Shown here: one piece after another, positions 7,446 through 16,755 of the stretch
Layout: each line of letters begins with the position of its first letter
Numbering within the stretch: position 1 is the stretch's first letter
NCBI GenBank assembly: GCA_964453155.1
Contig: CAYVQU010000004.1
Location: forward strand, 9,694 to 73,693
Length of the DNA stretch: 64,000 bases
From: CAYVQU01 sp964453155
GTDB taxonomy: Bacteria; Chloroflexota; Anaerolineae; Anaerolineales; UBA11858
Reading direction: 5' to 3'
Made by a program: the position numbers and the translations under genes
Notes under the pieces: generated by a model
Told to the model about the DNA's origin: nothing
What the model saw: only the letters and a program-made list of their open reading frames with translations
The model's database searches: none

Positions 7446-9302
7446 ATGACTGAAAACCAACCTATTGCTTTCAAAGCAGAAATTAAACAACTGCTCAATA
7501 TCCTGATCCACTCCCTGTACACCGAACGTGAGATTTTCTTACGAGAACTAATCTCCAACGCGTCTGATGCCCTGACCCAGTTGCAGTTTGCGATGCTCAC
7601 CGATCGGGACGTCCATGAGGCCGATGCCGAACTCAAAATCCATCTCAGTGTGGACGAAGACGAGAAAATTCTCACGATCACCGACACCGGCGTGGGGATG
7701 ACTCAGGAAGAATTGATCCAGAATTTGGGGACCATTGCCCAATCGGGGGCGCGGGCTTTTATTGAGGCCAGCCAAGAGAGCGATGCCAATCTTTCTGACA
7801 TCATCGGCCAGTTTGGAGTTGGGTTTTACTCCGTTTTCATGGTCGCCGATTGGGTGCGGGTAACTTCCCGGTCCTATAAACCCGATGCCGAGGCCGCGAC
7901 CTGGTACGCAACGGGTGAAGACACTTTCACCGTCGACGCGGCTGAAAAAGCCGAACGCGGCACCACCATTGAGATCAAACTCAACACAGAATCCGAAGAG
8001 TTTGCCACTGATTTCCAACTGCGGGAGATCGTCAAACGGCATTCCGATTACGTCCCCTTCCCGATTTTCATCGGCGAGAGCGAAGAGCAGGCCAACAAAC
8101 AAACTGCCATTTGGCGCCAGTCCCCCCAAGAAGTTGAAGACGACAGCTACAACGACTTCTACAAACAGCTGACCCTCGATTTCGAAGATCCGCTGGCCCG
8201 GATCCACTATCGGGCGGATGCTCCACTGCAAATTTTTGGTCTCCTTTACGTCCCCACCAAGGCCGAACGCACGATGTTCTCCCTGCGCAAGGAAGATGGG
8301 CTCAAACTCTACGTCCGCAAGGTCCTGATCCAGGAGTACACCAAAGATCTGCTGCCGAATCACTATCGTTTTGTCCAGGGTGTGGTCGATACCGAAGATT
8401 TGCCCCTCAACGTTTCGCGTGAATCCTTCCAATCCAGCGCCGTTATTGCTCGGATGAAGAAAATTCTCACCAGCCAGGTTACGAATAAACTCAAGGATAT
8501 GGCAAAGAAAGAGGCAGCCGAGTACGCTAAATTCTGGGAGAATTTTGGCCAATTCATTAAGGAAGGGATTTCGACCGAACCCCTGGAGAGTGAAACACTA
8601 GCGCCCCTGGTTCGCTTCCACACCACCACCCACACTGAATCCTGGGCTTCCTTCGATGAATATGTTGAGCGGATGAAAACCGGCCAGGAAAAAATTTACT
8701 TCATTATCGGGGATGATGACCGCTCTGTGGCTCGCAGCCCGCACCTGGATTACTTCCGGGATAATGGCTATGAAGTGATAACGTTTACGGACCCAATGGA
8801 CTCGTTCATGCTCATGGGACTCAAGAAATTTGGGGATTACGACCTCCAAAATGTGGCCGCCGCCGACCTGGAATTACCGGAGGCCGAGGCGACCGATGAA
8901 GATGAACCTCAGCCCGAAGAGATGCCCGAGAAAGATTTTAAGAAAGTGGTCAAGCGTTTCAAGAAACAACTCGGCGAACGCGTCACAGACGTCCGCTCTA
9001 CAGACCACCTGCGGGATTCTGTGGCCCGGCTCGTGGACCCCGAAGGGACCATGGACCAGGAGATGCAGCGCGTTTACCGCATTGTTGATCGCGACTATGA
9101 AGTCCCCAAGAAAGTACTCGAACTCAACCCCCGGCATCCGATCATCGCTAATCTCTACGATCTTGAAAAAGATGACGAGTTTGGAAAAACTGTCATCGAG
9201 CAGATTTACGAGAGTGCCCTATTGATCGAAGGCCTCCACCCTGATCCGGCCTCAATGCTCCCTCGCATCCAGGAGTTGATGGAAAAGGCATTAGGAAAAT
9301 AA
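7446..9302 (+). CDS. htpG: Chaperone protein HtpG (Hsp90)
   Basis: Cytosolic ATP-dependent Hsp90 chaperone, 618 aa, close to the 624 aa of the E. coli protein. GHKL ATP-binding motifs are present: SNASDAL near residue 40, DTGVGMT near 80, and GQFGVGFYSVFMVAD near 125 (lid and third motif). The middle domain carries the client/Arg region (NVSRESFQSS). The C-terminal dimerisation domain is complete; an acidic stretch (ATDEDEPQPEEMPEKD) marks the junction between middle and C-terminal domains. GAGGTAGAG supplies the ribosome binding site. The gene is monocistronic, bounded by an upstream inverted repeat and a strong terminator directly after its stop. Confidence 0.97.
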   Translation: MTENQPIAFKAEIKQLLNILIHSLYTEREIFLRELISNASDALTQLQFAMLTDRDVHEADAELKIHLSVDEDEKILTITDTGVGMTQEELIQNLGTIAQSGARAFIEASQESDANLSDIIGQFGVGFYSVFMVADWVRVTSRSYKPDAEAATWYATGEDTFTVDAAEKAERGTTIEIKLNTESEEFATDFQLREIVKRHSDYVPFPIFIGESEEQANKQTAIWRQSPQEVEDDSYNDFYKQLTLDFEDPLARIHYRADAPLQIFGLLYVPTKAERTMFSLRKEDGLKLYVRKVLIQEYTKDLLPNHYRFVQGVVDTEDLPLNVSRESFQSSAVIARMKKILTSQVTNKLKDMAKKEAAEYAKFWENFGQFIKEGISTEPLESETLAPLVRFHTTTHTESWASFDEYVERMKTGQEKIYFIIGDDDRSVARSPHLDYFRDNGYEVITFTDPMDSFMLMGLKKFGDYDLQNVAAADLELPEAEATDEDEPQPEEMPEKDFKKVVKRFKKQLGERVTDVRSTDHLRDSVARLVDPEGTMDQEMQRVYRIVDRDYEVPKKVLELNPRHPIIANLYDLEKDDEFGKTVIEQIYESALLIEGLHPDPASMLPRIQELMEKALGK

Positions 9303-9308
9303 AGCATT

Positions 9309-9341
9309 AGACCTGGAAGGTTTCGAAAACCTTCCAGGTCT
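9309..9341. terminator. Terminator between htpG and the convergent MFS gene
   Basis: A perfect 15-bp stem AGACCTGGAAGGTTT / AAACCTTCCAGGTCT with a very short loop, followed by TTTTTT on the plus strand. It lies in the 42-bp convergent gap and can serve both genes. Confidence 0.9.
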
Positions 9342-9344
9342 TTT

Positions 9345-10556
9345 TTACGAAACGACGGTTTGCAATCTTCTCCCCCGAAACATCCCCAAAAACCACGCGG
9401 CCCCCAGCAAGCCAATCAATCCACCCCCAAACCAGATTGACTGGGGGCTGAGATTGTCGTTGAGAAAACCACCGATCACCGGGCCAACCCCCGCCGCGAC
9501 GCCCCAACACAGCGAGAAAATGCTCATATACCGGCCGCGCATATCTTCGGGGGCAATATCGGCGACATAAGTCGTCGCCGTCGGCACCAGGAGTAATTCG
9601 CCCATTGTCAGGGTTACCATGCTGGCCCAGAAATCCCAGAATCCATCCCCGAAGGCCACACTCGTCACCCCAGCCGCGTACATAAAGCCACCCAAACCCA
9701 TCATCAGGAGGGGGGAGTAACTTTTGCTCTTGCGGGTGACTAAAACCTGCAATGTGACGACCAGGATGGCGTTTGTCATGGGGATAAACCCAAATTGATT
9801 TTCCATTACCTGATAATTTGTCTTGGCGTAAACCCCAAGCAGCACCCAAACGATCGTCGAACCGATTTGGGTCAAGGTGAAAGCCAAAATGAAGGCCATA
9901 AAGGCCTTATCAACAAATATCTGGCCATAACTTTTGATACCTGTTGTTTGAGTTGCCACATCGGGGGTAATTTTCGGCAGCGTTTCTTTGGCGAAAAACA
10001 ATACCAATAACCCAAAAAAGACCAACCCGGCTGCCGCGCACCAGAACGCGATGCTATATGAAGCTGTTGCCACAAATCCACCCACCGCGGGGCCTAGCGC
10101 GATGCCCACGTTTTTTGCCAAGCGCGTGAGAGCATAAGCATCGGCGCGTTGACCCTCTGGGATGAGATCCGCTACCATGGCGTCAGATCCCACTCGATAT
10201 AGGGGATTAACGAATCCTCGCAAGGTCATCAAGATTGCGAACTGCATCACGGTCTCGGCCGGGATCATGGCGACATAGAGCACGCCCATGGCGATCAGAC
10301 CAAAAACCATCGTGGACCGGCGGCCGGCTCGATCACAGATGGGACCAACGACGAAGGAAGCGATCAATCCGGCAGTGGCGTTGAGTGTCATCATGAAAGC
10401 GACCGCCGTCATCGGCAGGCTGAGTTTATCGCTGACGTAAATCATCAAAAAGGGCCAGATCATACTGGCCCCGGCGGTGCTGATCAGCATCCCCCAGAAG
10501 AGCAGCCAGAATTGAGATGGGTAGTTTTGTTGGTTGAATTGGCGTAATATTTTCAT
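9345..10556 (-). CDS. Major facilitator superfamily transporter
   Basis: Twelve-helix secondary transporter of 403 aa, probably a drug or small-molecule exporter. The loop between helices 2 and 3 carries the MFS signature (GPICDRAGRRSTMVFG). A repeat of this pattern in the second half is weak, as is usual. Long hydrophobic segments cover the whole chain, and the C-terminus is short and basic (MFRGRRLQTVVS). The start at MKILRQF is preferred because the longer frame upstream reads through a terminator. A TACAAT -10 box lies 14 nt before this ATG and there is no clear Shine-Dalgarno. The substrate cannot be inferred. Confidence 0.88.
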   Translation of the reverse strand: MKILRQFNQQNYPSQFWLLFWGMLISTAGASMIWPFLMIYVSDKLSLPMTAVAFMMTLNATAGLIASFVVGPICDRAGRRSTMVFGLIAMGVLYVAMIPAETVMQFAILMTLRGFVNPLYRVGSDAMVADLIPEGQRADAYALTRLAKNVGIALGPAVGGFVATASYSIAFWCAAAGLVFFGLLVLFFAKETLPKITPDVATQTTGIKSYGQIFVDKAFMAFILAFTLTQIGSTIVWVLLGVYAKTNYQVMENQFGFIPMTNAILVVTLQVLVTRKSKSYSPLLMMGLGGFMYAAGVTSVAFGDGFWDFWASMVTLTMGELLLVPTATTYVADIAPEDMRGRYMSIFSLCWGVAAGVGPVIGGFLNDNLSPQSIWFGGGLIGLLGAAWFLGMFRGRRLQTVVS

Positions 10557-10616
10557 GAGATTTCGGCGGGATTGTACCACTATAATTTCTCTTGAAAAGG
10601 TGTGTTCTATCCCAAA

Positions 10617-10652
10617 AAAGGAACTCGGTTTTTGCAAAAACCGAGTTCCTTT
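10617..10652 (-). terminator. Terminator of the minus-strand 212-aa membrane gene
   Basis: A perfect 17-bp stem AAAGGAACTCGGTTTTT / AAAAACCGAGTTCCTTT with a 2-nt centre. On the minus strand it runs into TTTT. It separates the 10749-11387 gene from the MFS gene. Confidence 0.8.
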
Positions 10653-10668
10653 CCGATCAGAATTTTGA

Positions 10669-10738
10669 AACCACAAAGGACACCAAGAGCACGACGCAAT
10701 ATCAGACTTTGTGTCCCTTTGTGGTCTTTGTGGTGATT
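10669..10738. repeat. CACAAAGGACAC-type inverted repeat
   Basis: ACCACAAAGGACACCAAG and, 25 bp on, its near complement CTTTGTGTCCCTTTGTGGT, followed by a second partial unit TCTTTGTGGTG. Similar CACAAAGGACAC units are commonly seen as intergenic repeats in environmental bacterial genomes (general knowledge). It abuts the stop codon of the next minus-strand gene. Confidence 0.65.
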
Positions 10739-10748
10739 TTTTTAAAGA

Positions 10749-11387
10749 TTATTTATCCATTGGTGGTCTTAGATACTCCAATCCTTGCAACAGCAACCCG
10801 ATTTGAGCAAGTGTTAGCCATGCGAGTCCAATTATCAAAACCCAGGTGAGGATGTTGATCCATTTAGGACCATCGATCTGCAGATCAAGAATTTGAGCCT
10901 GAATATCGTCGATCGAGCTTTGATAATCTCCCACTACGACCTGGGCTTCTTGCAGGGTCAAATTGATGTCATTCATGTCAGTGACGATATTAGACAACTC
11001 GGTTTGCATGTTTGCCAAATTATCGCTGGTATCGCCCAATTCATCTTTGTTAGGGACCAGAAAACCCGCGAGGCCTGATTTCATGAACTGATCAAAACTC
11101 TCTGCCAAAACGTTGATATCCTTCATTGTCAGTGCCATCGACGATGTTACCTCGACGGCCGTATCCATCGAATCGGTTGCGGTCCCGAGGGATTGGTCCA
11201 CAATGACCAGCCCGGCCGAGGCCGAATCCAGAGTTTCGGTGATCAACTGGGTTGTTTCATAAAACGAGAGCAGCATCGAGGTGCGTACCTGCCAGATGCC
11301 GTAAATTCCAACCGGACCAAAAACCATCCCAGCGAGCGCAACCAGGATCAACGTTATTCCTAGAAACCGTTTGAAGAAAGTTTTCAT
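10749..11387 (-). CDS. Two-transmembrane protein with extracytoplasmic coiled region
   Basis: I do not recognise a named family. The protein has 212 aa. A basic N-terminus (MKTFFKRFLG) leads into a membrane helix (ITLILVALAGMVFGPVGIYGIW). About 130 residues follow that are rich in Ser, Thr, Asp and heptad-like hydrophobic positions (predicted coiled coil). A second membrane helix lies near the C-terminus (WINILTWVLIIGLAWLTLAQIGLLL). The topology resembles the sensor part of chemoreceptors or a spacer/scaffold protein. AGGAG with 6 nt spacing fixes the start at MKTFF. It is divergent from surE, whose promoter shares the ~115-bp gap. Confidence 0.7.
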   Translation of the reverse strand: MKTFFKRFLGITLILVALAGMVFGPVGIYGIWQVRTSMLLSFYETTQLITETLDSASAGLVIVDQSLGTATDSMDTAVEVTSSMALTMKDINVLAESFDQFMKSGLAGFLVPNKDELGDTSDNLANMQTELSNIVTDMNDINLTLQEAQVVVGDYQSSIDDIQAQILDLQIDGPKWINILTWVLIIGLAWLTLAQIGLLLQGLEYLRPPMDK

Positions 11388-11503
11388 CACAAACTCCTGA
11401 CCAATTTGCCTGAAAAGATTGTACCATTGGGCTGATTTGCTCTTATAATACGACGATTCAAGTTTCAGACAATTAAGACCGCTTAGACCTTTAGGACAAA
11501 TTA

Positions 11504-12283
11504 ATGACCCTTTCAAACCCTCACATTCTCATCTCCAACGACGATGGCGTTACCGCCCCTGGCCTGCTGGCTTTAGCTCAAGAAATGCGCAAACTGGGTG
11601 ATGTCACGATACTGGCCCCCGATCATAACTGGTCTGCTTCGGGACATGGCAAAACAATGCACAAGCCATTACGAATCAAAGAAGTAAATCTGACGGACGG
11701 CACTATGGCTTATGCCAGTGATGGCTGCCCCTCGGATTGTGTGGCCCTGGCATTGCTTGGATTCATCGAACGCAATGTTGATCTGGTCGTCTCGGGGATC
11801 AACCCCAATGCTAATATCGGGATCGACGTAGTTTATTCGGGGACAGTCGCGGCTGCAGCTGAGGCCGTGATCAATGGGGTGCCAGGGATTGCGGTTTCGA
11901 TGGATTCGCCTGACGAGCATGCCGGCCCTCTAGATTATGGTCCGACCGCCCGCGCCGCCCGTAAAGTGGCTACCAAATTCCTCGAATCTGGATTCCCTCC
12001 TGAAACGGTGTTCAATGTGAACGCTCCTTATCTGTCTGATGAAGAGATTAAAGGATTTCAGGTCACCCGTCAGGGTCAACGGATTTATCAGGACGCCCTC
12101 GAAGTCCGGGCTGATCCTCGCTCCAAACCCTATTATTGGATTGGGGGAGAGTATCCCACCGGAGAAGATATTGAGGGTACCGATTATGGGGCGATCAAGG
12201 CGGGATACGTGTCGATCACGCCGCTCAAACTTGATCTCACCGCCAATGATTATTTGCCTGCGCTACAAAAATGGGATTGGTAA
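11504..12283 (+). CDS. surE: 5'/3'-nucleotidase SurE
   Basis: Metal-dependent nucleotidase that dephosphorylates nucleoside monophosphates (5'- and 3'-) in stationary-phase and stress physiology. It has 259 aa, typical of the family. The diagnostic N-terminus ILISNDDGVTAPGL carries the paired Asp metal ligands. Further motifs are PDHNWSASGHG and SGINPNANIG, and VVYSGTVAAAAEA forms the phosphate-binding region. AGGACA precedes the start, and a TATAAT box lies about 55 bp upstream. It converges on the kinase gene with only 11 bp between the stop codons. Confidence 0.96.
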   Translation: MTLSNPHILISNDDGVTAPGLLALAQEMRKLGDVTILAPDHNWSASGHGKTMHKPLRIKEVNLTDGTMAYASDGCPSDCVALALLGFIERNVDLVVSGINPNANIGIDVVYSGTVAAAAEAVINGVPGIAVSMDSPDEHAGPLDYGPTARAARKVATKFLESGFPPETVFNVNAPYLSDEEIKGFQVTRQGQRIYQDALEVRADPRSKPYYWIGGEYPTGEDIEGTDYGAIKAGYVSITPLKLDLTANDYLPALQKWDW

Positions 12284-12294
12284 TACCAACTTTG

Positions 12295-15200
12295 TCATAA
12301 AATATTGCTTTCTGATTTCCAATTGTTGGTATTGAGCGTTTCGATCACCCCATCTACAGTCATCTCTAAAGAAGGAATCTCATCTGAAATTTGCACTACA
12401 TAGTCAACACAATATTGTTGAGCTTCAGCCCGGATTTCCTGATTACTGGCAGGGTGGTGGCTGATGAGTGTGAGCAGTTGAACGGCCTTCTCTTGTAAAT
12501 CGGCTTCCAAGAACATTTTACTCACCCGCAGCAAGACAGATACAGTAACACTCCCTAATTTCGAGCCGACCGTCTCTAATGCTTCGCTAAATAATTTAGC
12601 CGCGCCAGCATAATCTTCTTGGCGAATAGCGATGCGTCCTAAACTCTCCAAGGCCGAGGCAATCCCTCCGATATCACCAATGTCGCGGTAGGTAGAGATG
12701 TTTTGGTTGAAAATCTCAGTAGCTACATCGTATTCATCTTGCAGGATGGCGATTTGAGCTAGATTATTGAGCGCAGTTCTCATCCCCTCCTGGTGCCCCA
12801 AATCTCTCATATTGTCGTAACTCTCTCGGAATAATCGTTGGGCTTCATCGAAATTGCCTAAAGCCCTTTCGGCGTTTCCCCAGTTATTTAACAAATAAGA
12901 CCACATATAGCGGTATCCGGTGGCAGTATGATGCTCCAATGCAGCCTGACCATACTGCTGTACTTTTTCATAATTTCCCTTGGCCAGTTCCAGGGCGCTT
13001 AGGGAATAAAGCGCACCGATTGCGTTGATGCGATCATTTCTATTTTGGTGATATGCCAGCATCTCTTCGCCGATCTGGCGAGCTGCTTCATAATTCCCAG
13101 CGACGGTATATAAAACCGTTAATGCGGACCGCGCATCTAGTCCGGGTAAAAATGCAAGTTCAAGTTTGCTGTTTTGAAGATATTGCCAACTTTGATGGCC
13201 AAAAGCCAATCCCTGTTCGATTTGGCCTAACCGCAGCGCGGTCCAAGATTTCTGAATATATACGCCCGAGAGAACAAGATCTCGCTCAGGGCAAGCGGGG
13301 AAATTTGCCAGTTCTGTTATTGCGGTTTCATACCAGGATTCAACTTCCTGCCATCGGTTTTGAACTTCCCGAAAAATTAGAATGGAGTGTTGAACAAGGA
13401 TCAGATCAGCGAACATACCGTGTTTGCTAGCCCAAACCCAGGCATTGTGGATATTGCTCATCTCTGGCTCAGTGACTTGACAGGCGAATTTAACATCGCC
13501 AACCGCATATTGCTGATCTAAATCAGCCAGAAATTTGCAATAATAACGGGTGTGATTCTCCCTAGCAGAGGCATAGCGCTCCGGATCATTTTTTAGTGTG
13601 GTTTCGCCCATCTGGCGGAGCAATTCGTGGATGGAGTATCGTCCGGCTGCATCTCGCTGGAGCAATGATTTATTGACTAAGGTTGCTAAAATGCGGAGGT
13701 TTGCATTGGCAACTGATTGGGCTGCGATTTGAGTAAAACCCCCTTGAAAAATGCATAGATGAATGAACACCAGGCGTTCAGAATCCCCTAAAAGTCGCAG
13801 CGATTGTTCTACCACGGCGCGCACACTGCGGTGTCGTTCGGGGATATCCTGAAAATCACTGGTCAAGAAGTCGGTCTCTTGGTTGATCCCGGCCTGGATT
13901 TCATCCAGGGAAAACATATCCACCCAGGAGGCAGCCAATTCCACTGCCAGTGGCATCCCCTGAACGGCCTGACAAATTCCCAGAATGGTCGGCAAATTTT
14001 CGTCATTCAGAATCATATCTGGCATCAATCGTTGGGCAGACTGCATAAATAGTTTCACAACGCCGGCCTGGCTGGCCTGATCGGCAGTTTCCCAAGCCTG
14101 TACTTCCATCCCCGATATGTTCAGAATGGTTTCTCCCCGCAATCTCAACCGTTGACGAGTCGTAACCAACACTTTGACCAATGGCGCGCCCCTTAAAATA
14201 TCTGTGACCATCGTACTGCTGCTGAGCAGATGTTCAAAATTATCTAGAATCAGCAGCATGTGTTTTTGATGCAAATAATTGATGAGTTGTTGAATAGGGG
14301 GCTCAGATGAGTGGAAATGAAAACCGATGGCTTCGGCAATTATGTTGGGGATATTTTCTGGCGAACTAGTCTTAACCAAGGGGACGAAGAAAACCCCAGC
14401 CTCGAAATGGCCGATCTGTTGGCGGCTGGCTTCTAACGCCAGGCGAGTTTTTCCCATGCCACCCATCCCAACAATGGAAATCAAGCGGACATTCCCGTCT
14501 GCGAGGTATCCTCTTAAGCGATCTAGCTCTGCTTCTCGACCAATGAAGGGGGTCATATCTGCTGAGAGATTGTGGATTTGAGTTTGAACCGGAATGGGGG
14601 TTGGAACGCTGCGGGCAACTGTCAGTGGTTTGCTCTCTCGGCCGCTGATGATGTCTTCTAACACAACCCCAACATGCCGTACGGAGGGTAATCGGTGGTC
14701 GCGATCCTTCTCTAGCATGTAATGGATAAGGGTGGTGAGTTCAACTGGAATTTCAGGGGTTTGTGACAGCGTATCAGGGGGCGGTTGAGTGAGAATATTG
14801 GACAAAGTATGGGATATGGTGTCGCCGGCAAATGGATTTTGACCGGTCAGCATCTCATAAAGGATCACGCCAAAGGCCCAGATGTCAGCCCGATTATCAA
14901 TGGTCTCGCCATTGATGATTTCTGGGGCCAGGTAATTGATGGTGCCCAAAATCATGTTCGTCTGGGTGATCCGCTCCTGGCTGGTTACAAAAGCAATCCC
15001 GAAGTCTGTCAAGCGGGGGGTGCCATCATGCGAGAGCAGAATATTTGCTGGTTTTAAATCTCGATGGATGATGTGCAGCCGATGCGCCCGGGTTAAGGCG
15101 TCGGCCAGGTCGATGGCAATATTCAAAACGTCCTGGATGGGCAATGATCCCGCATCTAGTTGTTGACGCAGGTCCCCCTCTGGGCAATACTCCATGACCA

Positions 15201-15447
15201 GGTAATTTTCCCCGTTCTCCTCGATGGTGTTATAGAATTTAACGATGTTGGGGTGATCTAAAACCCGTAATGCTTCTCCTTCACGCCGAAAACGCTCCAA
15301 AACCTCGGTGTTGGCCAGCTCTGGTTTGAGGTGCTTCACCGCGACCGTTTGTTCGGATTCTAAATCCGTTGCCTGGAATACGGCCCCCATGCCGCCAACC
15401 CCAATTTGTTCTAGAATTTGATAGCGTTGTCCAATGATTTGGGTCAT
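12295..15447 (-). CDS. Ser/Thr protein kinase fused to NB-ARC-type ATPase and TPR repeats
   Basis: A 1050-aa cytoplasmic signalling protein of STAND architecture. Residues 1-270 form a Hanks-type kinase: glycine loop GVGGMGAVFQA, AVKHLK lysine, HRDLKPANILL catalytic loop, DFGIAF and an APE-like APEII. Residues ~300-620 are an NB-ARC/AfsR-like ATPase with P-loop GMGGMGKTRLAL (about 322-333), LLILDNFEH (Walker B) and a TTRQR sensor, followed by a winged-helix-like region. From about 700 to 1000 are tetratricopeptide repeats (for example AIGALYSLSALELAKGNYEK). Such proteins sense a ligand through the repeats, oligomerise on ATP and signal by phosphorylation. No downstream target or DNA-binding domain is visible. 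Confidence 0.92.
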   Translation of the reverse strand: MTQIIGQRYQILEQIGVGGMGAVFQATDLESEQTVAVKHLKPELANTEVLERFRREGEALRVLDHPNIVKFYNTIEENGENYLVMEYCPEGDLRQQLDAGSLPIQDVLNIAIDLADALTRAHRLHIIHRDLKPANILLSHDGTPRLTDFGIAFVTSQERITQTNMILGTINYLAPEIINGETIDNRADIWAFGVILYEMLTGQNPFAGDTISHTLSNILTQPPPDTLSQTPEIPVELTTLIHYMLEKDRDHRLPSVRHVGVVLEDIISGRESKPLTVARSVPTPIPVQTQIHNLSADMTPFIGREAELDRLRGYLADGNVRLISIVGMGGMGKTRLALEASRQQIGHFEAGVFFVPLVKTSSPENIPNIIAEAIGFHFHSSEPPIQQLINYLHQKHMLLILDNFEHLLSSSTMVTDILRGAPLVKVLVTTRQRLRLRGETILNISGMEVQAWETADQASQAGVVKLFMQSAQRLMPDMILNDENLPTILGICQAVQGMPLAVELAASWVDMFSLDEIQAGINQETDFLTSDFQDIPERHRSVRAVVEQSLRLLGDSERLVFIHLCIFQGGFTQIAAQSVANANLRILATLVNKSLLQRDAAGRYSIHELLRQMGETTLKNDPERYASARENHTRYYCKFLADLDQQYAVGDVKFACQVTEPEMSNIHNAWVWASKHGMFADLILVQHSILIFREVQNRWQEVESWYETAITELANFPACPERDLVLSGVYIQKSWTALRLGQIEQGLAFGHQSWQYLQNSKLELAFLPGLDARSALTVLYTVAGNYEAARQIGEEMLAYHQNRNDRINAIGALYSLSALELAKGNYEKVQQYGQAALEHHTATGYRYMWSYLLNNWGNAERALGNFDEAQRLFRESYDNMRDLGHQEGMRTALNNLAQIAILQDEYDVATEIFNQNISTYRDIGDIGGIASALESLGRIAIRQEDYAGAAKLFSEALETVGSKLGSVTVSVLLRVSKMFLEADLQEKAVQLLTLISHHPASNQEIRAEAQQYCVDYVVQISDEIPSLEMTVDGVIETLNTNNWKSESNIL

Positions 15448-15454
15448 TTTTGGA

Positions 15455-15484
15455 GATATAGGATTTTGGAAATGGAGTATTCAA
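15455..15484 (-). promoter_or_regulatory. Promoter for a leaderless kinase mRNA
   Basis: On the minus strand TTGAAT (15479-15484), an 18-bp spacer and TATATC (15455-15460), with only 7 nt to the ATG at 15447 and no Shine-Dalgarno. The spacing predicts transcription starting at or next to the start codon. Confidence 0.55.
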
Positions 15485-15570
15485 ACCTAATTAGGCCTTA
15501 AAAAATTATATCATCTCCGGTTTAGCCGGAGGGTATAATAAACAATAATATTGCTTTTTCAGGAGATCGT

Positions 15571-16545
15571 ATGAAGCCTAAAGTGTACGTCACCCGTTAT
15601 TTACCTGAATCCGCCCGGAAGGAAATCGATCAAGTTTGCGAAGTTGAAATCTGGGATCATGAATTTCCACCACCATATGAAACCATCCTGGAAAAAGTTG
15701 CTGATAAGGATGGCTTACTTTGTCTGTTAACGGATAAAATTGATGCCAACCTCATGGACGCGGCCCCAAATCTGAAAGTCATCAGCCAATGTGCCGTCGG
15801 TTTTGATAATGTTGATGTTGCCGCCGCAACCGCGCGCGGCATTGGGGTGGGAAATACCCCCGGCGTGCTGACCGATGCCACTGCGGATTTTTCTTTTACC
15901 CTGTTAATGGCTGCGGCCCGGCGAGTGGGGGAGGCCGTTGATTATGTACGGGCTGGTAACTGGCAAACCTGGGGTCTGACGACCCTCCTCGGCCAGGAAA
16001 TCTATGGCGCGACGTTGGGCTTGATTGGCTTTGGTCGCATCGGGCAAGCCGTGGCCAAACGGGCCCGTGGCTTCGATATGCGAATTTTGTATCATGATAC
16101 TCACCGTCAGATCGAGGCTGAAAAAGAATTTGGAGCTGAATATTGTGAGCTCGATACGCTACTCGGTGAATCCGATTTTATTTCCCTCCATGTCAATCTG
16201 ACTCCGGAAACGCATAGCATGATCAATCAGTCTGCCTTCGAAAAAATGAAATCGACTGCAGTTTTAATCAACACGGCCCGCGGCCCAGTTATAGACCCTG
16301 ATGCCTTGTACTCTGCACTCAAAACAGCTCAAATTGCGGCCGCAGCCCTCGATGTATCCCAACCTGAGCCGCTGCCCGTTGATCACAAACTGTTGACACT
16401 GCCCAATCTCATCATCGCCCCCCATATCGCCAGTGCGACAGTCACCTCCCGTTCCCAGATGGCAATGATGGCCGCCGAAAATTTGATTTCCGGGGCCAAT
16501 GGCCACTGTCCACCCAATTGTGTCAATCCCGAAGTTTATGAGTAA
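15571..16545 (+). CDS. D-2-hydroxyacid dehydrogenase (glyoxylate/hydroxypyruvate reductase type)
   Basis: NAD(P)H-dependent reductase of 2-oxoacids, 324 aa, closest in style to glyoxylate reductase (GyaR/GhrB). It has the Rossmann motif GLIGFGRIGQAVAKRA, the catalytic Arg in NTARGPVID, a Glu region DVSQPEPLP, and the catalytic His in IIAPHIASAT. The substrate-binding N-terminal domain contains SQCAVGFDNVDV. The start has AGGAG upstream, and a TATAAT (about 15536) in the divergent gap with the kinase gives a promoter. The substrate among glyoxylate, hydroxypyruvate or another 2-oxoacid cannot be fixed from sequence alone. Confidence 0.9.
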   Translation: MKPKVYVTRYLPESARKEIDQVCEVEIWDHEFPPPYETILEKVADKDGLLCLLTDKIDANLMDAAPNLKVISQCAVGFDNVDVAAATARGIGVGNTPGVLTDATADFSFTLLMAAARRVGEAVDYVRAGNWQTWGLTTLLGQEIYGATLGLIGFGRIGQAVAKRARGFDMRILYHDTHRQIEAEKEFGAEYCELDTLLGESDFISLHVNLTPETHSMINQSAFEKMKSTAVLINTARGPVIDPDALYSALKTAQIAAAALDVSQPEPLPVDHKLLTLPNLIIAPHIASATVTSRSQMAMMAAENLISGANGHCPPNCVNPEVYE

Positions 16546-16591
16546 TTTCACCCAATTCCGGTTTTTTACGGAACCTTAATCTATTCAACCC

Positions 16592-16619
16592 TTGACAGAT
16601 TCATGAATATCCTTAAAAT
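16592..16619 (+). promoter_or_regulatory. Sigma70-type promoter upstream of pyrC
   Basis: TTGACA (16592-16597), a 16-bp spacer, TAAAAT (16614-16619). The same pair with the same spacing occurs in front of acpP, which supports it. The predicted start near 16626 places both following terminator hairpins inside the leader. Confidence 0.65.
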
Positions 16620-16665
16620 TCCGCCCGGAATGTACACGAACAGAATTATTTACCCTAAAACTTAC

Positions 16666-16702
16666 CGCCCCGGGATGACTCATCCCCGTGGGCGATTTTT
16701 TT
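16666..16702 (+). terminator. First leader terminator before pyrC
   Basis: CGCCC (16666-16670) pairs with GGGCG (16690-16694), and CGGGATG with CATCCCCG inside, followed by ATTTTTTT. It lies 77 bp before the pyrC start. It could end read-through from the upstream dehydrogenase gene, or act as an attenuator of the pyr cluster. Confidence 0.8.
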
Positions 16703-16727
16703 GCCATTCTCAACGAGATTCTTAATC

Positions 16728-16755
16728 ATAGAGCCATTCATGGCTCTATTTTTTT
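16728..16755 (+). terminator. Second leader terminator before pyrC
   Basis: A perfect 9-bp stem ATAGAGCCA / TGGCTCTAT with loop TTCA, then TTTTTT. It is 24 bp before the pyrC start codon, so the gene can be expressed only from transcripts that pass it. Confidence 0.8.

Noticed and set aside
7548..8552. A 334-codon open frame opposite htpG
   Set aside because: Antisense shadow of conserved htpG, with no recognisable domain or start signal.
12282..12333. AATACCAAC/GTTGGTATT inverted repeat at the surE-kinase convergent end
   Set aside because: A 9-bp stem with a 34-nt loop inside the kinase coding end and no U-run is too weak to call a terminator.
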